This document shows positions 1-5,483 of a DNA stretch of 8,675 nucleotides, in pieces. The stretch spans positions 1 through 8,675 of the forward strand of contig JAYUHK010000167.1 of assembly GCA_043767025.1 (NCBI GenBank), written 5' to 3'. The stretch is from JAYUHK01 sp043767025. GTDB taxonomy: Bacteria; Bacteroidota; Bacteroidia; Chitinophagales; Saprospiraceae. The stretch's first letter is position 1. Each line of letters starts with the position of its first letter. A program made the translations under genes and the position numbers. A model generated the notes under the pieces. It did not search any database. It was given only the letters and a program-made list of their open reading frames with translations, and was not told the origin of the DNA.

Positions 1-147
1 AGACTCAAACAGTTTTCGCTTCGCCAGACGATATTTTTGCAAAAACTTGAATTTCTACAAGGCACGTCTGAAAAGACAGTGACTTTGAATAAAATGCTGC
101 CTGAAATTTTAGTAAAAAAAAATATTCTGCGTAACGTGAATTATTAA
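1..147 (+). CDS. C-terminal fragment of an unrecognised protein upstream of the RES gene
   Basis: Frame 1 is open from the first base to a TAA at 145-147, giving the last 48 residues of a protein that starts outside the window. The other two forward frames close earlier, at about 48 and 83. The visible tail is rich in Lys and Leu and ends in the residues KKNILRNVNY. I do not recognise a family. It lacks the Trp/Pro/Gly-rich tail typical of the MbcA/ParS/Xre antitoxins (DUF2384) that partner small RES toxins. It ends only 18 nt before the RES-domain gene, on the same strand and with the same AT-rich composition, so co-transcription is likely. With no start codon visible, a chance open frame remains possible. 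Confidence 0.55.
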   Translation, partial: RLKQFSLRQTIFLQKLEFLQGTSEKTVTLNKMLPEILVKKNILRNVNY

Positions 148-165
148 TATATTAACAAGTCCATT

Positions 166-1056
166 ATGAAATCAATAGTAGAACAAGAACTTGATAAAAT
201 CCCTTCATTCAGCGAATTTGAACTTAATTTAAAAGAGCTGTTTGAATCTGACAAATCAAAGTTGACGCAAGACGAACTGGGAAAATTGTACTATGAAAAA
301 GCTGTTGTGCTTCCGGGAGTTAGCAGAATACAGGAGCAATCAATTTTAAATCGTTTGCACATATTTAGAGCAAGAGTTCTTCATCCAGAGGAAGATGACA
401 CACTTATAAATACGTTTTCATACCCACATCCGACGCTTTGTAACAAAAACGGAAGGGCTAATATCGCAAATAATCCTGTATTTTATGGTTCAGCCCGCTC
501 ATTAGGTGCAATATTAGAGACTAAACCAGAAACTGGCGATGAAATATATTTAAGTGTATGGAAAGTAAATTGTGACAGAGAAGTCCAATTTACATCGTTT
601 GTGAGTCAAGATGTAAAGGAAGACAGTCTTTGGTTTGAACACGCACAACTCATTAATAATTTTTTCACTGCGGAATCAAAGAAAAACAGACCTTCAAAAG
701 AAAAACAACTGAAATTTCTATTCGAGTCTATTCAAGAAATTTTTGTTACAGAAAAAGAAAATTATCCTTTGAGTTCTTGGATTTCAAACCAAATACTTTA
801 TTGCAATAATGAAATTGATTTTATTCGTTACCCAAGCGTATATCCGCATAACTATAATTGCAATATGGCATTTCGCCCCAATTTTATTGATAAGTATTTC
901 GTATTTGACAGAGTTTATAAAATAAAAATTAAGGATTATGATAAGAACAATCATTCACCCATTGGAATACATATCAAAAAAGTGGGGGAAGTTAAAAAGG
1001 TTCACATAGAGTGGAGAGAGGCGTGTGAAGAAGATTCTACGTTCTTGGTTGAGTAA
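166..1056 (+). CDS. RES-domain protein (RES family NAD+ phosphorylase-like)
   Basis: This 296-residue protein carries the three regions that define the RES domain (named for conserved Arg, Glu and Ser). They are an FRAR segment (R68/R70), a GRAN...PVFYGSA...LGAILE segment (residues 96-118, with Y107 and E118) followed by a GDEIYLSVWKV strand, and a C-terminal IRYPSVYPHN segment (S224) followed by an F-P strand. Characterised RES toxins degrade NAD+ by phosphorolysis and are neutralised by an Xre/MbcA-type antitoxin. Those toxins are about 150-230 residues, so this one is longer: it has about 60 extra N-terminal residues and about 50 lysine-rich C-terminal residues, and toxin activity is not certain. 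The ATG lacks a Shine-Dalgarno sequence, as is normal in Bacteroidota. It lies 18 nt after the upstream frame and has no promoter of its own in the gap. Its AT-rich codon use, unlike the downstream genes, suggests horizontal acquisition. The domain call is fairly secure; the activity is inferred. Confidence 0.75.
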   Translation: MKSIVEQELDKIPSFSEFELNLKELFESDKSKLTQDELGKLYYEKAVVLPGVSRIQEQSILNRLHIFRARVLHPEEDDTLINTFSYPHPTLCNKNGRANIANNPVFYGSARSLGAILETKPETGDEIYLSVWKVNCDREVQFTSFVSQDVKEDSLWFEHAQLINNFFTAESKKNRPSKEKQLKFLFESIQEIFVTEKENYPLSSWISNQILYCNNEIDFIRYPSVYPHNYNCNMAFRPNFIDKYFVFDRVYKIKIKDYDKNNHSPIGIHIKKVGEVKKVHIEWREACEEDSTFLVE

Positions 1057-1114
1057 CAAATCGACACCAACACATAAAGTCTTAAAAAAGCATTGGTTGT
1101 TATTTTCCACAAAA

Positions 1115-1154
1115 AAAAAGGCGTACCACATCTCACGATGTGGTACGCCTTTTT
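1115..1154. terminator. Bidirectional intrinsic terminator between the RES gene and rplT
   Basis: This is a perfect 18-bp inverted repeat with a TCAC loop (1133-1136). The GC-bearing core GGCGTACCACATC (1120-1132) pairs with 1137-1149 and is flanked by an A run on the left and a T run on the right. Transcripts of either strand therefore end in a stable hairpin followed by U residues. It lies between the stop codons of two convergent genes (RES at 1056, rplT at 1187), where a shared terminator is expected. Confidence 0.93.
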
Positions 1155-1186
1155 GGTCGGAAATTTAAGATGTAAAAAAATACAGT

Positions 1187-1531
1187 TTATTTCACGGAAT
1201 CCACGATGGCTTTGAAAGCTACGGGTTGGTGCAACGCCAAATCAGCCAACACTTTGCGGTTGAGCCCGATTTCGTTTTTGGTAAGCAAAAACATGAAGCG
1301 GGAGTACGACATTCCTTCCATGCGGACGGCGGCGTTGATACGCGCTATCCAAAGGCGGCGGAATGAACGTTTTTTGAAACGACGGTCGCGAAAAGCATAA
1401 CCCATCGCTTTATCTACGGCGTTTTTGGCGACCGTATAGACTTTTGAGCGCGCTCCGAAATATCCGCGAGCTGCTTTCATAATTTTTTTGCGTCGCGCTC
1501 TGGAGGCGACTGAATTGACTGAACGAGGCAT
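1187..1531 (-). CDS. rplT: 50S ribosomal protein L20
   Basis: The 114-residue product begins MPRSVNSVASRARRKKIMKA and continues with the GYFGARSKVYTVAKNAV and YAFRDRRFKKRSFRRLW segments of bacterial L20. It also has the conserved C-terminal helical part (SYSRFMFLLTKNEIGLNRKVLADLA). L20 binds 23S rRNA early in 50S assembly. The basic N-terminal tail threads into rRNA, while the globular C-terminal half is the part known to bind mRNA for autoregulation in other bacteria. The length is normal for the family. The gene is second in an rpmI-rplT unit, but it is separated from rpmI by an unusually long 121-nt gap containing an inverted-repeat structure. It ends just before the bidirectional terminator. 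The start is fixed by the universal MPR N-terminus; the upstream bases (AAACCACC) give no clear Shine-Dalgarno. Confidence 0.98.
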   Translation of the reverse strand: MPRSVNSVASRARRKKIMKAARGYFGARSKVYTVAKNAVDKAMGYAFRDRRFKKRSFRRLWIARINAAVRMEGMSYSRFMFLLTKNEIGLNRKVLADLALHQPVAFKAIVDSVK

Positions 1532-1552
1532 GGTGGTTTAAAATTTTAGTGC

Positions 1553-1604
1553 GAAATAGGGGGAGCGTTTTGAGTCTTCAAAACTATCCGCTTTTGCCTA
1601 TTTC
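1553..1604 (-). promoter_or_regulatory. Nested hairpin in the rpmI-rplT gap; candidate L20/L35 autoregulatory leader
   Basis: The mRNA strand (minus) can fold into one long irregular stem. The outer arms GAAATAGG (1597-1604) and CCTATTTC (1553-1560) pair over 8 bp. AGC (1590-1592) pairs with GCT (1564-1566), and GTTTTGA (1578-1584) pairs with TCAAAAC (1567-1573) over 7 bp, closed by a 4-nt AGAC loop. Asymmetric internal loops separate the stems. The structure ends 21 nt before the rplT start codon and is not followed by a U run, so it is not a normal terminator. In several phyla L20 represses its own operon by binding an irregular stem that mimics its 23S rRNA site, so the position fits such a role. 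A TAGTTTTG match to the -7 consensus (1579-1586, minus) overlaps one arm, so an internal promoter with an inverted repeat is an alternative reading. The function is inferred. Confidence 0.55.
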
Positions 1605-1652
1605 CTCGTTAAAAAATAAGATGTTCTGATGTCCGAGTGTGGCGACAAGCGA

Positions 1653-1850
1653 TTAGCCAGCGCACAACAAACGCAACATTCTCTTTTCGTCCGCAGGGCT
1701 TACGAGGGTCGAGCCGACCAACGCTGTCTTGCGACGCTTGCTGCGCTTGCGCATCAAGTGAGATGTGAACGCTTGGAAACGCTTAACTTTTCCGCTACCC
1801 GTCAGCTTGAAACGCTTCTTGGCACTCGAATGGGTTTTCATTTTAGGCAT
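1653..1850 (-). CDS. rpmI: 50S ribosomal protein L35
   Basis: The 65-residue, very basic product starts MPKMKTHSSAKKRFKLTGSG and contains the KRSKRRKTAL segment typical of bacterial L35. Length and start are normal. It is a small structural protein of the large ribosomal subunit. It is the first gene of a leftward rpmI-rplT transcription unit with a promoter just upstream. In most bacteria infC (initiation factor IF3) lies directly before rpmI; here the gene upstream is trmB, beyond the promoter. A long gap to rplT follows the stop codon. Confidence 0.97.
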   Translation of the reverse strand: MPKMKTHSSAKKRFKLTGSGKVKRFQAFTSHLMRKRSKRRKTALVGSTLVSPADEKRMLRLLCAG

Positions 1851-1881
1851 TGTAAATAATTTTTTTTATTGAAACAGAGCG

Positions 1882-1913
1882 CAAAGGTATTTTTTTTGAT
1901 TGAGAATAACAAA
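1882..1913 (-). promoter_or_regulatory. Bacteroidota-type promoter for rpmI-rplT
   Basis: On the minus strand a TTTG -33 box (1910-1913) and a TACCTTTG -7 element (1882-1889) are separated by 20 nt. This matches the Bacteroidota sigma-ABfr consensus TTTG-N19-21-TAnnTTTG. Transcription would start near 1875 and give a leader of about 25 nt before the rpmI ATG at 1850. It lies between the trmB stop and rpmI, so the ribosomal genes need not depend on trmB transcription. This is the best promoter match in the window. Confidence 0.8.
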
Positions 1914-1942
1914 TTTAATCTCGTTTTTGTGTTGAAAAAAAA

Positions 1943-2638
1943 TCAATTTATCTTAAAACGAATATATTTGATGGTTCTGGCGGCGGCAAGGTGCATGATT
2001 TCGTAGGCGGTTTTGAGTTCCAACTCGGGCATCTCGAGGGGCAAACTGCCGTAAATATCCGAATTTTGGTAAAGCAGCGTGCAGCTTGGGTCGGCGGCGA
2101 TGCTGGCTAACGTAAATTCGTACAGCTCGGGCGAGTCGGTTTTGAGATGCACGGTGCCGTCTTTTTTTAGGATTTTTCTGTATTCGGTCAGAAAAGGCGG
2201 CGACGTAAGACGGCGATTTTCTTTGCTTTCCCGCAAAAAAGGGTCTGGAAAGGTAATCCAAATGTCATCGACTTCGTTTTCGGCAAAAAAAGATGTAATT
2301 TTTTCGATGCGCGTGCGCAAGAAAGCGACGTTGTGGAGCGATTCTTTCAAGCCCACGCGCGCGCCTTTCCAGATGCGTGCGCCTTTGATGTCCACGCCCA
2401 CGAAGTTGCGGCTCGGGTACATTCGCCCCAATCCGAGCGAGTATTCGCCGCCGCCGCAGGCGAGTTCGAGCGTGAGTGGCTGCGCGTTGGCGAAGTGTTT
2501 TTCGCACCAAACTCCACGCAACTGGACTATTTCGCCATTTTTTCCTATCAATGTGGAGATTTTGACATCTTCATTTTCGTACACATTCGGAAAACTCAAC
2601 ACTTCTGCGAATTTTTGTAATTTATTCCGTCTTGCCAT
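1943..2638 (-). CDS. trmB: tRNA (guanine-N7-)-methyltransferase TrmB
   Basis: TrmB uses S-adenosylmethionine to make 7-methylguanosine at position 46 of tRNA variable loops. From the chosen start the product is 231 residues, a normal length. It shows the SAM-binding motif LELACGGGEYSLGL (57-70), the acidic strand GVDIKG (81-86), the catalytic/tRNA segment ITFPDPF (128-134) followed by RRLT (142-145), the KTDS motif (166-169) and the C-terminal TAYE motif (210-213). The frame stays open upstream to 2830. The ATG at 2638 is preferred because MARRNKLQKFAE is the usual family N-terminus in this phylum, a TACTTTTG promoter element lies just upstream, and a longer form would overlap the divergent peptidase gene. 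It is divergent from that gene and followed by rpmI on the same strand. Confidence 0.95.
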   Translation of the reverse strand: MARRNKLQKFAEVLSFPNVYENEDVKISTLIGKNGEIVQLRGVWCEKHFANAQPLTLELACGGGEYSLGLGRMYPSRNFVGVDIKGARIWKGARVGLKESLHNVAFLRTRIEKITSFFAENEVDDIWITFPDPFLRESKENRRLTSPPFLTEYRKILKKDGTVHLKTDSPELYEFTLASIAADPSCTLLYQNSDIYGSLPLEMPELELKTAYEIMHLAAARTIKYIRFKIN

Positions 2639-2669
2639 TTTTTTTCTAATTTTGATTCCAAAAAGTTTG

Positions 2670-2677
2670 CAAAAGTA
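2670..2677 (-). promoter_or_regulatory. Probable trmB promoter -7 element
   Basis: The minus strand reads TACTTTTG, matching TAnnTTTG, 32 nt upstream of the trmB ATG. The predicted transcription start near 2663 would leave a leader of about 25 nt, like that of rpmI. No good TTTG -33 box is found at the expected spacing, so confidence is moderate. Confidence 0.5.
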
Positions 2678-2700
2678 AGGAAAACATCGGAGTTTCCGTA

Positions 2701-2731
2701 AGTTACTGACACCTTTAAAGTGTCGGCAACT
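2701..2731. repeat. 31-nt imperfect inverted repeat in the trmB / peptidase intergenic region
   Basis: AGTT (2701-2704) pairs with AACT (2728-2731), and a near-continuous inner stem pairs CTGACAC (2706-2712) with GTGTCGG (2720-2726), including one T-G pair. The centre is CTTTAAA. There are mismatches at 2705/2727 and 2713/2719. No T run follows on either strand, so it is not an obvious terminator, and it sits outside both promoters. Its centre resembles those of two smaller hairpins near 8289 and 8327, which suggests a dispersed intergenic repeat family. Confidence 0.6.
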
Positions 2732-2784
2732 TTGGTTTATTGTTAAAAGCTCTTCGCGCAGCCTCCGAAAGCGGCGATTTTTTC

Positions 2785-2792
2785 TATCTTTG
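2785..2792 (+). promoter_or_regulatory. Probable -7 element for the M14 peptidase gene
   Basis: TATCTTTG matches the TAnnTTTG consensus and ends 18 nt before the ATG at 2811, implying a very short leader. No TTTG box is found at the -33 position. Its presence argues against the alternative TTG start at 2790, which would lie inside the promoter. Confidence 0.5.
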
Positions 2793-2810
2793 CCCAAACA
2801 ATTTTTGCAG

Positions 2811-4595
2811 ATGAATTTTTTGTACGCCACAGCCGCTATTTTTTTACTTCATATCTGTCCGATTTTTTCTCAAAATAAAAACTCGAGTCTTATGACACTT
2901 TCGACACCTTTTGAAAACAACCCCAAAATCACCGCCACTTACGAGGAAGTTGTTGCTTTTTATCAGTCACTGGCAGCTCAATTTCCACAAAAAATGCAGC
3001 TGACCGCGCAAGGCTCTACCGACGCAGGATTGCCGATTCATACGGTTGTTATTTCGTCCGACGGCGATTTTGATGCTGTTTCTATTCGCAGAAAAAATAA
3101 ACGCATCTTGTTGATAAACAACGGAATACACCCCGGCGAACCCGAGGGAATAGACGCTACGATGATGATGCTCCGCAATTATTTGACACAACTCGAACTC
3201 CAAAAATGGCTCGAAAAAACGGTCATCGTCGCTATTCCAGTCTATAACATCGACGGTTGCCTGAACCGCAACAGCGACAGCCGCAGCAACCAAGATGGTC
3301 CTGAAAGCTACGGATTTCGTGGCAATGCTCGCAATCTCGACCTCAACCGCGATTTTGTGAAGTGTGACAGCCGCAATGCACAGACTTTCAACCAAATCCT
3401 TCAGTATTGGCAGCCCGAAATCTTTGTAGATAACCACACCTCCAACGGCGCAGACTACCAATATACGATGACGCTCATACCGACACAGCACAACAAATTG
3501 CAGAAAGAATTGGGCGATTATTTGCAAAAAAAATTAATTCCACGCCTTTATAGTGACATGAAAATTCGCGGTTGGGAGATGATTCCCTATGTCAATCACG
3601 AAGCCGAAACGCCCGACAGCGGCATTTACGGATTTTTAGACCACCCGCGCTACTCGACAGGCTACGCGGCGTTGCACAATGTGATTGGATTTATGCCCGA
3701 AACCCACATGTTGAAGCCGTTTGCCGACCGCGTGCGAAGCACTTATGCTTTTATGGAAAGCGTCTTGCACGCCGTCCACGACGATGCGCAGGCGATTGGG
3801 GAAGCCAAAAAACGCGCCGACCTCGCTGTCACAAAACAACAACAATTCGTCCTAAACTGGGCGGTGGACGAAAAAGCGGTGGAGCAACTGCCATTCAAGG
3901 GGTTTGAAGCCAAGCACAAACCGAGCGAGGTGAGCGGGCTGCCGCGACTTTGGTACGACCGCAACGCGCCTTTCGAGCGTCCGATTCCATTTTGGAACAC
4001 TTATTTGCCTGCTTCGACGGTAGAAAAGCCCGAAGCGTATATTTTTCCGCAAGCCTACGCCGAAGTTGCGGAGCGACTTCGGTGGAACGGTGCTGTGGTC
4101 AGTCAGCTGGCAGCAGACGCGGCGGTGGAAGTAGAAGTGTATAAAATAAAGGATTTCAAGACCAGTAAAGAGGCGTACGAAGGGCATTATCTTCATTCGC
4201 AGGTGCAAGTAGAAAAGCGGACGGAGCAGAAAAAATACCGAAAAGGGGACTTTTTGGTGCGCACCAATCAGGTCGCCAATGCGTACATCGTACAGACTTT
4301 GGAGCCACAGGCTCCGGATTCGTACTTTGCGTGGAACTTTTTTGACGGTATTTTGATGCAAAAAGAAGGATTTTCGGCGTATGTTTTTGAGGATTTGGCA
4401 GCAGAATTTTTGTCACAAAACCCAGCCATTCGGAAAGAATTGGAGGCAAAAAAAGCCATCGAACCCGACTTTGCGAAGTCCGCCGAAGCGCAACTTGATT
4501 GGGTGTATCGGCGCACACCGCACTACGAGCCGACGCACCGCGTGTATCCTGTTGGGAGAATATTAAAAAATGAAAGTGCTTTGATTGTGAAATAA
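2811..4595 (+). CDS. Exported M14-family zinc carboxypeptidase
   Basis: The 594-residue product starts with a hydrophobic segment (residues 4-19) ending in FSQ, a likely signal peptide. The M14 peptidase domain spans about residues 40-320. The zinc ligands are H107 and E110 in NNGIHPGEPEG, and H209 in VDNHT. The substrate-binding pair is N179-R180 in LDLNRDF, and the catalytic glutamate is E297 in GFMPETHML. All are intact, so the enzyme should cleave C-terminal residues of peptides or a related amide bond outside the cytoplasm. The remaining 270 or so residues form a C-terminal region I cannot assign; it lacks a T9SS sorting domain. The ATG at 2811 is chosen over TTG at 2790 because the latter overlaps the -7 element, although the chosen N-terminus then lacks the usual basic residue before the hydrophobic stretch. 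The gene is transcribed divergently from trmB. Family assignment is secure; substrate unknown. Confidence 0.93.
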   Translation: MNFLYATAAIFLLHICPIFSQNKNSSLMTLSTPFENNPKITATYEEVVAFYQSLAAQFPQKMQLTAQGSTDAGLPIHTVVISSDGDFDAVSIRRKNKRILLINNGIHPGEPEGIDATMMMLRNYLTQLELQKWLEKTVIVAIPVYNIDGCLNRNSDSRSNQDGPESYGFRGNARNLDLNRDFVKCDSRNAQTFNQILQYWQPEIFVDNHTSNGADYQYTMTLIPTQHNKLQKELGDYLQKKLIPRLYSDMKIRGWEMIPYVNHEAETPDSGIYGFLDHPRYSTGYAALHNVIGFMPETHMLKPFADRVRSTYAFMESVLHAVHDDAQAIGEAKKRADLAVTKQQQFVLNWAVDEKAVEQLPFKGFEAKHKPSEVSGLPRLWYDRNAPFERPIPFWNTYLPASTVEKPEAYIFPQAYAEVAERLRWNGAVVSQLAADAAVEVEVYKIKDFKTSKEAYEGHYLHSQVQVEKRTEQKKYRKGDFLVRTNQVANAYIVQTLEPQAPDSYFAWNFFDGILMQKEGFSAYVFEDLAAEFLSQNPAIRKELEAKKAIEPDFAKSAEAQLDWVYRRTPHYEPTHRVYPVGRILKNESALIVK

Positions 4596-4617
4596 AAAAC
4601 GATTTATTCGTTCTTTT
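4594..4617 (+). terminator. Weak possible terminator after the M14 gene
   Basis: AACGA (4598-4602) pairs with TCGTT (4608-4612) around a TTTAT loop. An A run precedes the stem and TCTTTT-like bases follow it. The stem is short and AT-rich, so termination would be inefficient. Its place between the peptidase stop and the next promoter element (4621) supports a modest call. Confidence 0.35.
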
Positions 4618-4620
4618 GAG

Positions 4621-4628
4621 TATTTTTG
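4621..4628 (+). promoter_or_regulatory. Probable -7 element for the Rpn-family gene
   Basis: TATTTTTG matches TAnnTTTG and ends 18 nt before the ATG at 4647. This is the same spacing as at the M14 gene. The -33 region has no clear TTTG. The element overlaps the TTG at 4626, which is therefore unlikely to be the start codon. Confidence 0.45.
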
Positions 4629-4646
4629 CATAAAATAATTTTGATT

Positions 4647-5456
4647 ATGGCTCTTGCGCGTTTGGACAATGAAGTTTTTTTCAAAAAAGCCTTTACCGAC
4701 AGCATCGTCTTCAAGGCGTTTGTGAAAGATATTGTGGGCATCGAAGTCGAGCCGAGCAGCATAGAAACAGAAAAATCATTTCAGCCGAAATTGGGCAACA
4801 TCAATTTTAAATACGATATTTTTGCGGAAGATACCGAAAAAAGAATTATTATAGAAATTCAGAAAGTAGAATACGACCATAATTTTGACCGATTTTTGCA
4901 TTATCATCTGCAAGCGGTCACGGAGCAGCAGCGCAGTTCGGAGGATTATTCGGTACAAAAAACAGTTTACACGATAGTAGTGATGACTGCGCCCTATAAA
5001 ATACACGCAAAAACCAAAGAAATTTACAGAGATGAAGTGTTGATTTCTAATCTCAATCCCAAGAATTTGAGGGGATTGGAGCGCAAATTTTTCAATCACG
5101 AACTTATCTGCCTCAATCCAAACTACAAGAGCGACCAAACGCCGCAAAATTACCGCGATTGGTTGGATTTGATTTACGAAAGTATCCATAACTCTGAAAA
5201 TCCGAACATCAACCTACACAACGCAGGCGTGAAAAGAGCCACAGAAATCGTGAGCTACGAAAATATCAGCCCCGATGAGTGGGAACAAGCCAAAATAGAG
5301 GCTTCGCGGCGCAAAGTGATTACGCTCGAAAGAGAAGAGGAAAAAAATGAAATTACTAAAAACCTCATTAAACTTGGTTTGCAAGACGATATAATTGCGA
5401 AAGCAACAGGTTTGGACTTTGAACAAATAAATACGCTCCGAAACGAAAATAATTAA
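4647..5456 (+). CDS. Rpn-family recombination-promoting nuclease / PD-(D/E)XK transposase-like protein
   Basis: The 269-residue product belongs to the PDDEXK_2 / Rpn group, annotated as putative transposases but shown for E. coli RpnA to be DNA endonucleases that stimulate RecA-independent recombination. The nuclease core is visible: D57 in FKYDIFAED and E70-x-Q72 in IIIEIQKVEY, followed by the helix containing DRFLHYHLQA. The N-terminus, with its NEVFFKKAFTD segment, and the C-terminal small-helix segment with IAKATGLDFEQINTLRN are also family-like. The catalytic residues appear intact and the gene is full length. The start is the ATG at 4647, just after a TAnnTTTG element, rather than TTG at 4626. 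The gene sits alone between the peptidase and PBP1A genes, 27 nt before the latter, and may be co-transcribed with it. I found no flanking terminal inverted repeats, so it is not part of a recognisable insertion sequence. Confidence 0.87.
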   Translation: MALARLDNEVFFKKAFTDSIVFKAFVKDIVGIEVEPSSIETEKSFQPKLGNINFKYDIFAEDTEKRIIIEIQKVEYDHNFDRFLHYHLQAVTEQQRSSEDYSVQKTVYTIVVMTAPYKIHAKTKEIYRDEVLISNLNPKNLRGLERKFFNHELICLNPNYKSDQTPQNYRDWLDLIYESIHNSENPNINLHNAGVKRATEIVSYENISPDEWEQAKIEASRRKVITLEREEEKNEITKNLIKLGLQDDIIAKATGLDFEQINTLRNENN

Positions 5457-5483
5457 CTGTAAAATACTGACTTACAACTACTT

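Noticed and set aside
32..39. TATTTTTG match to the -7 consensus upstream of the RES gene
   Set aside because: It lies inside the open frame of the upstream partial gene, 126 nt before the RES start, and has no -33 box. It would matter only if that frame proves not to be coding.
1553..1604. The rpmI-rplT hairpin as an intrinsic terminator
   Set aside because: No U run follows the stem on the mRNA strand and rplT must be expressed with rpmI, so simple termination is unlikely.
1629..1859. 76-codon + strand frame opposite rpmI
   Set aside because: It is the complement of the certain L35 gene and has no independent support.
2079..2678. 199-codon + strand frame opposite trmB
   Set aside because: It overlaps the well-supported trmB gene and shows no family motif; it is treated as an antisense shadow.
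2639..2830. 64-residue N-terminal extension of TrmB
   Set aside because: It crosses the trmB promoter element and overlaps the divergent peptidase gene, and its residues do not resemble TrmB.
4596..5483. The Rpn gene as part of an insertion sequence
   Set aside because: I found no terminal inverted repeats or target-site duplications around the gene. Rpn proteins are called transposases only by annotation habit.
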